A stretch of DNA of 41,897 bases, taken from assembly GCA_020848035.1 (NCBI GenBank), contig JADLAX010000089.1, forward strand, positions 1 to 41,897. The letters are read 5' to 3'. The notes below the pieces were generated by a model. That model was not told the origin of the DNA. It saw only the letters and a list, made by a program, of their open reading frames with translations, and did not search any database. The stretch is from Anaerolineae bacterium. GTDB taxonomy: Bacteria > Chloroflexota > Anaerolineae > Promineifilales > Promineifilaceae. Below, one piece after another: positions 22,315 to 29,356 of the stretch. The position numbers and the translations under genes were made by a program. Numbering within the stretch: position 1 is the first letter of the stretch; each line of letters begins with the position of its first letter.

Positions 22315-23625
22315 ATGCAAACATTACTCAAAGCTGCCAAGATTGTTTGTTTAGACGCCCAGGATACGATTTTTGAACCGGGTTATTTGCTGGTGGAAGA
22401 CGGCCGTATCCACTCCATCACCGCCACACCCCCAGATGATTTTGGAGGAACGGCCGTTGACCTGGGCCACAAGCTGCTCATGCCCGGGCTGGTTAACGCC
22501 CACACCCACACGCCGATGGTGCTCTTCCGTGGGCTGGCCGAGGGGCATTCGCTGTTCGACTTCGACGGCTGGTACAACACCATCCGCGTCGTGGAAGAGG
22601 TGACGACGCCAGAGATGATCCCCGCCGCCGTGCTCGTCTCCTGCGCCGAGATGATCCGCACCGGCACCACCACCTTCGCCGACCAATATTTCTGGATGGA
22701 GCAGATTGTGCCCGCCGTGCGCCAGAGCGGGCTGCGCGCCGCGCTCGGCTACGGCGTGGTCGAGCTGGGCGAAGCCGCAGCCCGCCAGCGCGAGCTGGAC
22801 GCCGCCACCCGCTTCCTGCAATCGATCGCTCACGACCCGCTGATCCAGGGCTGGGTCGGGCCGCACGCCTTTTTTGTGGACAACAGCGAAGCGGCGATGG
22901 AAATTGAGCTGGATTTGGCCATCGAGTTCAACACCGGTTTTCACATCCATCTCAGCACCAGCGGCGAGGAAGACCGGTACTGCCAAGAAAAGTACGGCCG
23001 TACCGCCATCCAGCAGCTCGCCAAAATGAACATGCTCCAGCGCCCCATCCTGGCCGCCCACTGCCTCACCGTCCCGCCCGAAGATTATCCGCTGCTGGCC
23101 AGCGTCCCGTTCAGCGCCGCCATCAATCCCTCCTCGGCCATGCGCAACGCCGCCGGGGTGGCCGACGCCTGTGGCATGTTAGAGGCAGGCATCAACCTGG
23201 CGCTGGGCACCGACAACGTGACCAACAACAACAGCTACGACCTGTTCAAAGAGATGCAAATTGTGGGCAAGCTGATGGCCCTGCATCACCGCACGCCCAA
23301 CGCCCTGCCCACCCGCACCATTTTGCACATGGCTACGATGGGTGGGGCCAAAGCACTCGGCCTGGCGGACAAAATCGGCTCGCTGGAGCCGGGCAAGCAG
23401 GCCGACCTCATCGCCCTGGACCTGGACGAAATCGGCTGGACACCCAGCAACGGCCAGGATGTGTACACCGCGCTCGTCTACGCCGTCTCCGGCATGCACG
23501 TGCGGGATGTGATGGTGGCGGGGCAGTGGTTGTATAAGGACGGCCGTTTCCAAACCATCAACTACCCCCAGGCCCGCCAAGATTTAGAAACCAGCTATGA
23601 ACAATTAGCAAAAAGAAGAGATTAG
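22315..23625 (+). CDS. ATZ/TRZ-type amidohydrolase (nucleoside or MTA/SAH deaminase-like)
   Basis: This 436-aa metal-dependent hydrolase has His63 and His65 (NAHTHTPM), His210/His212 (FHIHLS), His249 (AHC) and Asp300 (GTDN), the standard metal and catalytic residues. The HTHTPM, HIHLSTS and GTDN pattern with this length fits the MtaD/SsnA branch, which deaminates 5'-methylthioadenosine, S-adenosylhomocysteine, adenosine or related purines. Its place between sugar kinase and nucleoside hydrolase genes supports a nucleoside or base as substrate. The start is preceded only by a U-rich stretch with no ribosome binding site. Confidence 0.85.
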   Translation: MQTLLKAAKIVCLDAQDTIFEPGYLLVEDGRIHSITATPPDDFGGTAVDLGHKLLMPGLVNAHTHTPMVLFRGLAEGHSLFDFDGWYNTIRVVEEVTTPEMIPAAVLVSCAEMIRTGTTTFADQYFWMEQIVPAVRQSGLRAALGYGVVELGEAAARQRELDAATRFLQSIAHDPLIQGWVGPHAFFVDNSEAAMEIELDLAIEFNTGFHIHLSTSGEEDRYCQEKYGRTAIQQLAKMNMLQRPILAAHCLTVPPEDYPLLASVPFSAAINPSSAMRNAAGVADACGMLEAGINLALGTDNVTNNNSYDLFKEMQIVGKLMALHHRTPNALPTRTILHMATMGGAKALGLADKIGSLEPGKQADLIALDLDEIGWTPSNGQDVYTALVYAVSGMHVRDVMVAGQWLYKDGRFQTINYPQARQDLETSYEQLAKRRD

Positions 23626-23675
23626 AGATTGGAGATTGGAGACTGCTCAATCTCTACTCTCCAATCTCCAATCTC
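23625..23675. repeat. GATTGGA heptad array with inverted copy
   Basis: Tandem GATTGGA words give an 18-bp arm at 23625-23642 whose exact reverse complement is at 23658-23675. It begins at the stop codon of the amidohydrolase and ends 10 nt before the ribosome binding site of the nucleoside hydrolase. Confidence 0.8.
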
Positions 23676-23698
23676 CCTTCCCCCAAGGAGAACCGCTC

Positions 23699-24637
23699 AT
23701 GGAAAAACTAATCATCGATACCGACCCTGGCGTTGACGACGCCGAAGCCATTTTGATGGCCGCCGCCCATCCCAACGCCACCATCGCCGCCATTTTGGCC
23801 GTGGGCGGCAACGTGGGGCTGGCGCACACCGTGCGCAACAGCCTCACCATCGTCGAGGCACTCGGGCAAGACATACCTGTCTACGCGGGCTGCGCCACGC
23901 CGCTGGTCATCTTCCAGGAAGATGCCGCCCACGTCCACGGCGAAGACGGCCTGGGCGACGTCGGCTTTGTGCCCAAAACGCGCCAGGCGGAAAGCGAACA
24001 CGCCTCGCTGGCGCTGCTGCGCATGGCCAACGAAGCCCCCGGCGAATACACGCTGGTGGCCATCGGCCCGCTGACCAACATCGCCGTGGCCCTCAAGTTG
24101 GACCCCAAACTGCCGGAGAAGCTGAAGCGCTTTGTGGTAATGGGCGGCGCGGTGACGGCACACGGCAACACCAGCAACGTCTCTGCCGAGTTCAACATTT
24201 ACCACGACCCGGAAGCGGCGCACGTGGTGTTTGAAGCGTGGGAAGCGTACGGCGGGCTGATTGAGCTGATCGATTGGGAAGCAACGATGCGCCACGGCAT
24301 CCCCGAAGAAGTGATCAAAACGTGGCACGCGCTGGACACGCCCAAATCCAACTTTTACAAGGATATTTCGGCCAAAACGATGGAGTTCATTCGCAAATAC
24401 ATGGGGCGCACGATGATGTTTGGCGCGGATCCGCTGGCGATGGCCGTGGCCCTGGAACCAGACATCGTGACCAGAGCGGAAGTGCGGCACGTTTCTGTAG
24501 AGCTGACGGGCAGGTACACTCGCGGGCAAACCACAACCGATTGGGGGCAGCGGAACGGCCGTACCGCCAACACCAACATCATCCTCGAACTCGACACCGA
24601 CCGCTTTTTCGCCTTGATGGAACAGGGGTTGAGATAA
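23699..24637 (+). CDS. Inosine-uridine-type nucleoside hydrolase
   Basis: This 312-aa IUNH-family enzyme hydrolyses ribonucleosides to base and free ribose in the cytoplasm. The calcium-binding DTDPGVDD motif is at residues 7-14, followed by AVGGNVGLAHT and the later VMGGAV, SAEFNIYHDPEAA and GADPLAMAVAL blocks that complete the metal site. I start at ATG 23699, because AAGGAG lies 8 nt upstream; an earlier in-frame start would translate the heptad repeat. Upstream are amidohydrolase and ribokinase-like genes, so released ribose can be phosphorylated. Base specificity cannot be read from the sequence. Confidence 0.92.
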   Translation: MEKLIIDTDPGVDDAEAILMAAAHPNATIAAILAVGGNVGLAHTVRNSLTIVEALGQDIPVYAGCATPLVIFQEDAAHVHGEDGLGDVGFVPKTRQAESEHASLALLRMANEAPGEYTLVAIGPLTNIAVALKLDPKLPEKLKRFVVMGGAVTAHGNTSNVSAEFNIYHDPEAAHVVFEAWEAYGGLIELIDWEATMRHGIPEEVIKTWHALDTPKSNFYKDISAKTMEFIRKYMGRTMMFGADPLAMAVALEPDIVTRAEVRHVSVELTGRYTRGQTTTDWGQRNGRTANTNIILELDTDRFFALMEQGLR

Positions 24638-24645
24638 AAATCAGC

Positions 24646-24693
24646 AGATTTCGCAGATTCAAAAGATTTTAATCTGGTAAATCTGCGAAATCT
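24646..24693. repeat. AATCTGCG-word array with inverted copy
   Basis: Perfect 14-bp arms at 24646-24659 and 24680-24693 lie between the nucleoside hydrolase and M20 genes. They use the same word family as 22246-22297. Confidence 0.75.
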
Positions 24694-24704
24694 TTGATGA
24701 AAAA

Positions 24705-25913
24705 ATGGCAGATTTACAGAAGTTAGTTGGGAAATACGAAGCGCCGCTGCTGGCGTTCTTGCAGGAGTTGGTGCGGTTGAAGTCGGTGAACGGCCGTCAC
24801 CCCGAGCAAGCGGTCGCCGAGCGCATCGTGGCCGAGGCGGAGAAGTTGGGGCTGAACGGCCGTCTCATTGCCAAGGAACCGCTGCGACCCAATGCCCTGG
24901 TGCGCTGGGGCAGCGGCCCGCGCGGCTTTGCCCTGGTGGGCCACATGGACACCGTCGCCGCCGGGGACGCCAGCCTGTGGACCTCGCCGCCGTTTGAGCC
25001 TGAGGTAAGGAACGGCCGTCTCTACGGGCGCGGCACGGCCGACAACAAAGCCGGGCTGGCCATCGGCCTCTACACCCTGGCGCTGCTGCGCGACCTCGGC
25101 CAGCTCAACCCAGACGAGGTGACGCTCATCCTGGCAGGCGTGGTGGACGAGGAATCTGGCGCGAGCAGCGAGCTGGGCATGCGCACCCTGCTGGACGAAG
25201 GGCACCTGCCCGTGCAGGGCGCAATTTACACCTACGCCAGCGACATCGTCTGCGTGGGGCACCGTGGACTGCTGCGGCTGGTGCTGGCGGCAAAGGGAAC
25301 GGCCGTCCACTCCGGCAGCGACGCCTGGAGCCGGGGCGAAGGCGGCGTCAACGCCGTCACCGGGCTGGCCGCGATTTTGCTGGAGCTGGAAAGGCTCAAG
25401 CTGCCCTACGAACCACATCCCGCCTTCAACCATCTCGGTTTTACGCTAACACCCGGCACACTGTTCAACGGTGGCGAATTTGAGAGCATGGTACCGGGGG
25501 CGGCAACGGCCGTTCTCGACTGCCGCCTCATGCCCGGCCAATCGCCAGAAATGGTGATCGACGCCGTGCAAAGCATCATCGACGCCGAATGCAACAAGCG
25601 CCCTGGCCTGCACGTGTCCATCCAGGTGAAAAACCGCCTGCCCGCCGCCGCCATCCCTGCCGGACATCCGCTGGCGCAGCTTGCCCAGCGCCACGCCCAG
25701 GCGATCACCGGGCAGCCGTGGCCCATTCGCGGCGCTGGCCCGGCCAACGAAGGTTACATGCTCATCGGCGCGGGCATTCCCACCCTGCCCGGCTTCGGCC
25801 CCGCTGGCGGCAATGCCCACGCCCCGGATGAGTGGGTGGCGGTGGCTAGTTTGATGGAAACGGCCGTTCTCTACGCCACCATCATTACGGATTATTTACA
25901 AACACTTTCGTAG
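24705..25913 (+). CDS. M20-family metallopeptidase/deacylase (ArgE/DapE-like)
   Basis: This 402-aa two-zinc hydrolase shows His80 and Asp82 (GHMDTV), Asp113 (GRGTADNKAG) bridging the metals, Glu149-Glu150 (VVDEESG) as base and ligand, and a later lid domain. Relatives release acyl groups from amino acids or cleave dipeptides and carbamoyl compounds. The lysine-biosynthesis-like LysK branch is one possibility. In this neighbourhood it may finish breakdown of amidohydrolase products such as ureido compounds, but that is speculation. The gene holds seven ACGGCCGT palindromes, one of the densest runs in the window. No strong ribosome binding site is present. Confidence 0.85.
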   Translation: MADLQKLVGKYEAPLLAFLQELVRLKSVNGRHPEQAVAERIVAEAEKLGLNGRLIAKEPLRPNALVRWGSGPRGFALVGHMDTVAAGDASLWTSPPFEPEVRNGRLYGRGTADNKAGLAIGLYTLALLRDLGQLNPDEVTLILAGVVDEESGASSELGMRTLLDEGHLPVQGAIYTYASDIVCVGHRGLLRLVLAAKGTAVHSGSDAWSRGEGGVNAVTGLAAILLELERLKLPYEPHPAFNHLGFTLTPGTLFNGGEFESMVPGAATAVLDCRLMPGQSPEMVIDAVQSIIDAECNKRPGLHVSIQVKNRLPAAAIPAGHPLAQLAQRHAQAITGQPWPIRGAGPANEGYMLIGAGIPTLPGFGPAGGNAHAPDEWVAVASLMETAVLYATIITDYLQTLS

Positions 25914-25972
25914 CCGCGGATTCCAATCCGCGCTTTCATGGCGTAAAAACGCGGATTGGAATCCGCGGCTAC
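25910..25972. repeat. Perfect 23-bp inverted repeat (GCGGATTCCAATCCGC type)
   Basis: The arms at 25910-25932 and 25950-25972 are exact reverse complements with a 17-nt loop. Each arm contains its own palindrome, GCGGATT-CC-AATCCGC. It starts at the M20 stop codon and could be the operon's terminator or an mRNA-protecting stem. Confidence 0.85.
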
Positions 25973-25989
25973 AACTTTGGAGAGAAAAA

Positions 25990-26565
25990 ATGAGTGATTT
26001 ACCACGCGATCCCTGGCAAAACGTCAAAACAATCCACGATTTCCCCGCCGACCACGTCATCTCAGCCCTGCAAAAAGAGATCCGGCGCGGCAACACGGAA
26101 AACGCCGCCCTGCTCGCCTACGAAATGGTGCTCACCAGCCCCGCCCTGGAGGATTACCTCTGGCAGCGGCTGATGGTCATCTCCGTCGAGGACATCGGCT
26201 TTGGCGACCCGCAGGCCCCCGTGCTCATCAATTCGATGGTGCAAATGCTGGACCGCTTCGACCGCAGCGTCGGCGAGCGCAAGCTGTTTGCCGTGCATGC
26301 CGTGCGCTACTTATGCGAAGCACAAAAAGATCGCGCCAGCGACGAAATGATCAACTGGATGATCCATGGCGTGGCCGCGGGCACGCTGCGCCCCACCATC
26401 CCCGACTACGCCCTGGACATGCACACGGGCGACGGGCAAAAGATGGGCCGGGGCAAAGCCCACTTCTGGGCCGAAGGCGCCCAAATCGCCCCCGAACTAC
26501 CCAATCGGGACACAACCTACCACGACTACATCACTAAATTGTTGGAAGAGGGTGCTTGGGATTAG
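25990..26565 (+). CDS. Stand-alone MgsA/RarA C-terminal-like domain protein
   Basis: This 191-aa protein matches the C-terminal tetramerisation part of the AAA+ protein RarA/MgsA: HVISALQKEIRRGNTENAAL, then LWQRLMVISVEDIGFGDP, then an AVRYLCEAQKDR helix. The AAA+ ATPase domain is absent and I see no remnant of it upstream. GGAGAG precedes the ATG. RarA acts at stalled replication forks; what the lone domain does is unknown. It is the last rightward gene of the nucleoside region, and its 3' end overlaps the convergent antitoxin gene by 4 bp. Confidence 0.75.
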   Translation: MSDLPRDPWQNVKTIHDFPADHVISALQKEIRRGNTENAALLAYEMVLTSPALEDYLWQRLMVISVEDIGFGDPQAPVLINSMVQMLDRFDRSVGERKLFAVHAVRYLCEAQKDRASDEMINWMIHGVAAGTLRPTIPDYALDMHTGDGQKMGRGKAHFWAEGAQIAPELPNRDTTYHDYITKLLEEGAWD

Positions 26566-26969
26566 AGGAAAACTGCGGGAGAAACGTGGAATCGTGCGGC
26601 CAAGGCCCGAATTTGGCGCACGTTGAGTTCTCTTTTTTGGCTGAGAATTTCAGAGACAACCCCCTGAGAGCCAATTTCTGGCAAATCAGACTGGCGCAAA
26701 TCGTGTTCTTCCATGAGAAAGTCCAGCACATCTGCGCCGCTTGCACCGGGCATGGGGTGATGGGCTTGTTCGTAAGCGTGTAGGATGGTGCCTAGCGTAT
26801 CCAAAAATTCATATAGGGGATGGCTCTCGTCGGTACCAACTTCATCGAGGAGTTCGTTTAGTTGGTTCACGAGACGATCATAATCTTGTTCATTTTGGAT
26901 GGTCAGGAACGGCCGTAAAATAGACCAATGTGGTTGAATTTCTTGCATCATGACACTCATTTTTTCCAT
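26562..26969 (-). CDS. higA: HigA-type antitoxin, XRE-like HTH at C-terminus
   Basis: This 135-aa antitoxin has an acidic N-terminal part (about 1-70) that likely wraps the toxin and a C-terminal Cro/XRE helix-turn-helix (about 84-130: DLRQSDLPEIGSQGVVSEIL then LNVRQIRALAARFHVS). The order fits COG5499-type HigA. It overlaps the end of the toxin gene by 13 bp, so the pair is translationally coupled. It should bind the operator at 27255-27271 with the toxin as co-repressor. The pair is AT-richer than its neighbours and carries only one ACGGCCGT, so it was probably acquired. Confidence 0.88.
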   Translation of the reverse strand: MEKMSVMMQEIQPHWSILRPFLTIQNEQDYDRLVNQLNELLDEVGTDESHPLYEFLDTLGTILHAYEQAHHPMPGASGADVLDFLMEEHDLRQSDLPEIGSQGVVSEILSQKRELNVRQIRALAARFHVSPAVFL

Positions 26970-27244
26970 GCTCCTCTATCGTACTCTGAATGCGTCAAAA
27001 CATGCCGTATGTAAACTTTACCTCGATTAAAATGGATTGAAGCAATCAGACGATATTTGTTCCCAGCAATATTGAACACGATTAAATCACCAACTTTGTC
27101 CGCAGAAGGGAATGTTTGTCTCAAATCCGCAAACGTTGCAAAATCTGTTCTCGCTACAATTTTGTACCAGCGCAATAACGAACTCTCACTGTCTGGATAT
27201 TGTTCTCCAAATTGCTGCAAAGCTTTGCGCGAAATGATGTGCAT
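26957..27244 (-). CDS. higB: HigB-type mRNA interferase toxin
   Basis: This 95-aa toxin of the HigB/RelE superfamily (COG4680-like) is basic, with the typical WYKIVARTDFATFADLRQTF segment and the core IVFNIAGNKYRLIASIHF followed by YIRHVLTHSEYD near the C-terminus, as in host-inhibition-of-growth toxins that cleave mRNA on the ribosome. It precedes its antitoxin, the usual order for higBA. A strong promoter (27251-27279) puts the predicted transcription start at or next to the ATG, and no ribosome binding site exists, so translation appears leaderless. Confidence 0.9.
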   Translation of the reverse strand: MHIISRKALQQFGEQYPDSESSLLRWYKIVARTDFATFADLRQTFPSADKVGDLIVFNIAGNKYRLIASIHFNRGKVYIRHVLTHSEYDRGAWKK

Positions 27245-27250
27245 CGGGGC

Positions 27251-27279
27251 ATTTTATCTCATATTGAGATACATGTCAA
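27251..27279 (-). promoter_or_regulatory. higBA promoter with operator in the spacer
   Basis: Leftward TTGACA (27279-27274), a 17-bp spacer and TAAAAT (27256-27251) form a near-consensus promoter. The palindrome TATCTCA-N3-TGAGATA at 27255-27271 occupies the spacer, the place expected for HigA autorepression. The start point would be about 27244, the first base of higB. Confidence 0.75.
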
Positions 27280-28421
27280 TTTTCATAAATTGGCACAAGT
27301 GAAGAGGCTAGCTTTTCCCAACTGAAATTTTCGGCAATGTGGGCTTTGGCCCCGGCGACGAGCTGGGCCTGCTGCGCCGGGTTTTGCAGGATGGCGATCA
27401 GTTCGTTGGTGATGCCGGTGATATCGCCGGTGGGGAAGGTGGTGCCGGAACGGCCGTTCACCACATACTCCCCCACCTGCCCCACCGCCTCCGCCACCAC
27501 GGGCACGCCCACCGCCAGCATGTCCGCCAGCTTCACCGGACATTTGGTGCGGTTGAGCAGCGTATCTTCCATCAGGTAAATGCCCACGTGGGCCTGGGCC
27601 AGCAAAGCGGGCAGCTGCTCTGGCTCGACCCAGCCCACATCGTCGATGGCCTGCCAGATGCCCGCCGCCTCGGCCTGCTGGCGGAAGTGGGCCGCATCCG
27701 CCTCGTACAGCCCGGCCCCGACCATGAGAATGCGCAGGTGGGGAACGGCCGTTTGCACCCCGCGCAAAATCGCCACCAACCGGCCTGTGTCAAACTCGAA
27801 TAGACGGCTGTAGACTAAAAGTGTCGGGGGTGAAGGGGTGAAGGGGTGAGGGGGTGAACTTTCTGGTGAAATGCCGGGGCCGTTGGGAACGTAAACAACT
27901 TGCTCTGGCGGCAGGCCCATGCCCCAGGCCAGGGTTTGCAGGGCACGGCTGGCCACCGTGAGGGCGTGGCAGTGGCGCATGCCCCACTGCTCCTGCCAGG
28001 CAAAAAAGCGTTTTTGCGTGGGCGAGTACGGCGCCAGCTCGTTCCAACCACCCCAGCCCTCCCAATCATCCGTGTCCATGATGAGGCGCAGCTTGGAACG
28101 ATGAAACTGCCACAGCCACCAGGCAACCAGCCCGCTGTACGCCTTGGGCTTGAAGCAGTGCACCACGTCTGGCTGCCAATCCAGCACCTCACGCACCATG
28201 CGCCGCGTAATGCCCAGAATCCCGCCATTTAGCGGCACGTAGCGCAGTTCCACGCCAGCTTCCTGCCAGCTTTTGTCCGCTTCGTCGGGGGTTTGCCAGG
28301 GGGGCATGAACAGTTTAACGGCGTGACCTTGCTGGATAAACGGCCGTGCCAATCCCAGTGCCCGGCTGGCCATCGTTTTGTTGGGGTGCAGGCCGAAGGG
28401 GCCAACCATTGCAATGCGCAT
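27276..28421 (-). CDS. Family-4 glycosyltransferase
   Basis: This 381-aa GT-B-fold glycosyltransferase starts with MRIAMVGPFGLHPNKTMASR, the usual N-terminal Rossmann start. It ends with the GT4 E-x7-E region: HVGIYLMEDTL, then KLADMLAVGVPVVAEAVGQVGEYV, which binds the sugar nucleotide. It probably adds a hexose to a lipid or polysaccharide at the membrane face. I start at ATG 28421, as the upstream TTG would translate the GATTGGA repeat. No ribosome binding site is seen. The next upstream gene encodes an acyltransferase, so glycolipid synthesis is plausible. Confidence 0.85.
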   Translation of the reverse strand: MRIAMVGPFGLHPNKTMASRALGLARPFIQQGHAVKLFMPPWQTPDEADKSWQEAGVELRYVPLNGGILGITRRMVREVLDWQPDVVHCFKPKAYSGLVAWWLWQFHRSKLRLIMDTDDWEGWGGWNELAPYSPTQKRFFAWQEQWGMRHCHALTVASRALQTLAWGMGLPPEQVVYVPNGPGISPESSPPHPFTPSPPTLLVYSRLFEFDTGRLVAILRGVQTAVPHLRILMVGAGLYEADAAHFRQQAEAAGIWQAIDDVGWVEPEQLPALLAQAHVGIYLMEDTLLNRTKCPVKLADMLAVGVPVVAEAVGQVGEYVVNGRSGTTFPTGDITGITNELIAILQNPAQQAQLVAGAKAHIAENFSWEKLASSLVPIYEN

Positions 28422-28434
28422 GGGGGGGGAGATT

Positions 28435-28494
28435 GGAGACTGGAGATTGGAGATTAAGCCTCTCACAATCTCCAATCTCTAATCTCCAGTCTCC
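28435..28494. repeat. GATTGGA/GACTGGA array with inverted copy
   Basis: Perfect 14-bp arms lie at 28435-28448 and 28481-28494, in a spacer built of heptads of the same word as 23625-23675. It separates the acyltransferase and glycosyltransferase genes. Confidence 0.75.
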
Positions 28495-29168
28495 TTTTGT
28501 AGTTGATCTGCCAGCAGCTCTTGCAGCCGGGGGTGATCGGCATAAACGCCGCGATAGTCCGGCGGCAGCAGAGCGGCGATGCGGCACATCATCTCGTCGG
28601 TGGTTTGTTGCAGGAATTCGTCCTTGTTGTGGCGGGGCAGCGGCGGCACGGTAAAGGGTTCGCCGACGCGAATGGTGATATCGAGCCGCCGGAATCGTTT
28701 GAGACGGCCGTATACCTCCTTGTCCCACGTGCCGGTAATGGCCATCGGCAGGAGGGGTGCGCCCGTTTTGGCCGCCAGGTACGCCGCCCCGGATTTGCCC
28801 GGCTGCATTTGCCCGGTGGGGCTGCGGGTGCCTTCTGGGGCAACGGCGGCAATGCCCCCCGCCTTCAGCCGCTTCTGCACCTCGCGCAGCGTGTGAAAAT
28901 CGGTGGCGTGGCGATCCAGCCAGAGCGCGTCCAGGTTGCGCGCCACCCAGCGCCAAATCGCGTACTTCTGATATTTTTCGGCCACCATCATGATGACATC
29001 ATTTCGATCGGACAAAATCATCGCCAGCATGGCGTCCAGGCGGCCCAAGTGATTGCTAACCGCCAGGCAAGCCCCCGTTGGTGGAATGCGCTTGATCTCG
29101 GCGGCATCAACCCGGGCAATTACACGCAAAATAAGGCGACAAACAAAGCGGAGGATTTTGAGAAACAT
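28479..29168 (-). CDS. 1-acyl-glycerol-3-phosphate acyltransferase (PlsC family)
   Basis: This 229-aa acyltransferase starts at ATG 29168. The catalytic NHLGRLD (His-x4-Asp) lies near residue 40, and the substrate-binding APEGTRSPTGQ near 100; a hydrophobic N-terminal helix should anchor it to the membrane. It transfers an acyl chain to lysophosphatidic acid or a related acceptor. An upstream start adds 13 residues but lacks support. It is followed leftward by a family-4 glycosyltransferase gene. ACGGCCGT lies at 28704-28711. Confidence 0.88.
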   Translation of the reverse strand: MFLKILRFVCRLILRVIARVDAAEIKRIPPTGACLAVSNHLGRLDAMLAMILSDRNDVIMMVAEKYQKYAIWRWVARNLDALWLDRHATDFHTLREVQKRLKAGGIAAVAPEGTRSPTGQMQPGKSGAAYLAAKTGAPLLPMAITGTWDKEVYGRLKRFRRLDITIRVGEPFTVPPLPRHNKDEFLQQTTDEMMCRIAALLPPDYRGVYADHPRLQELLADQLQKETGD

Positions 29169-29356
29169 AAGTATTAAACGGTTGTAGGCAAGGGTGCAGG
29201 TGTGCAAGTTTGCCAGTATGCAAGTGGCAGGTTGGTGCGCTTGCCCAATTTTGTTGTTATAGGATTATATAGGCTGCGTCATTTGATACAACCTGAGCAA
29301 TGGCAAAATGAAGCAAGGCAGGTACACTACAGAATCTTGGCTGAAGGTGTCGATGC

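Noticed and set aside
22246..24693. AATCTGCG repeats as a CRISPR array
   Set aside because: Units are 9 bp with no unique spacers of constant length, they lie in separate gene spacers, and no cas gene is present.
28422..28475. TTG start of the glycosyltransferase at 28475
   Set aside because: The added 18 residues are a translation of the GATTGGA repeat, with no ribosome binding site.
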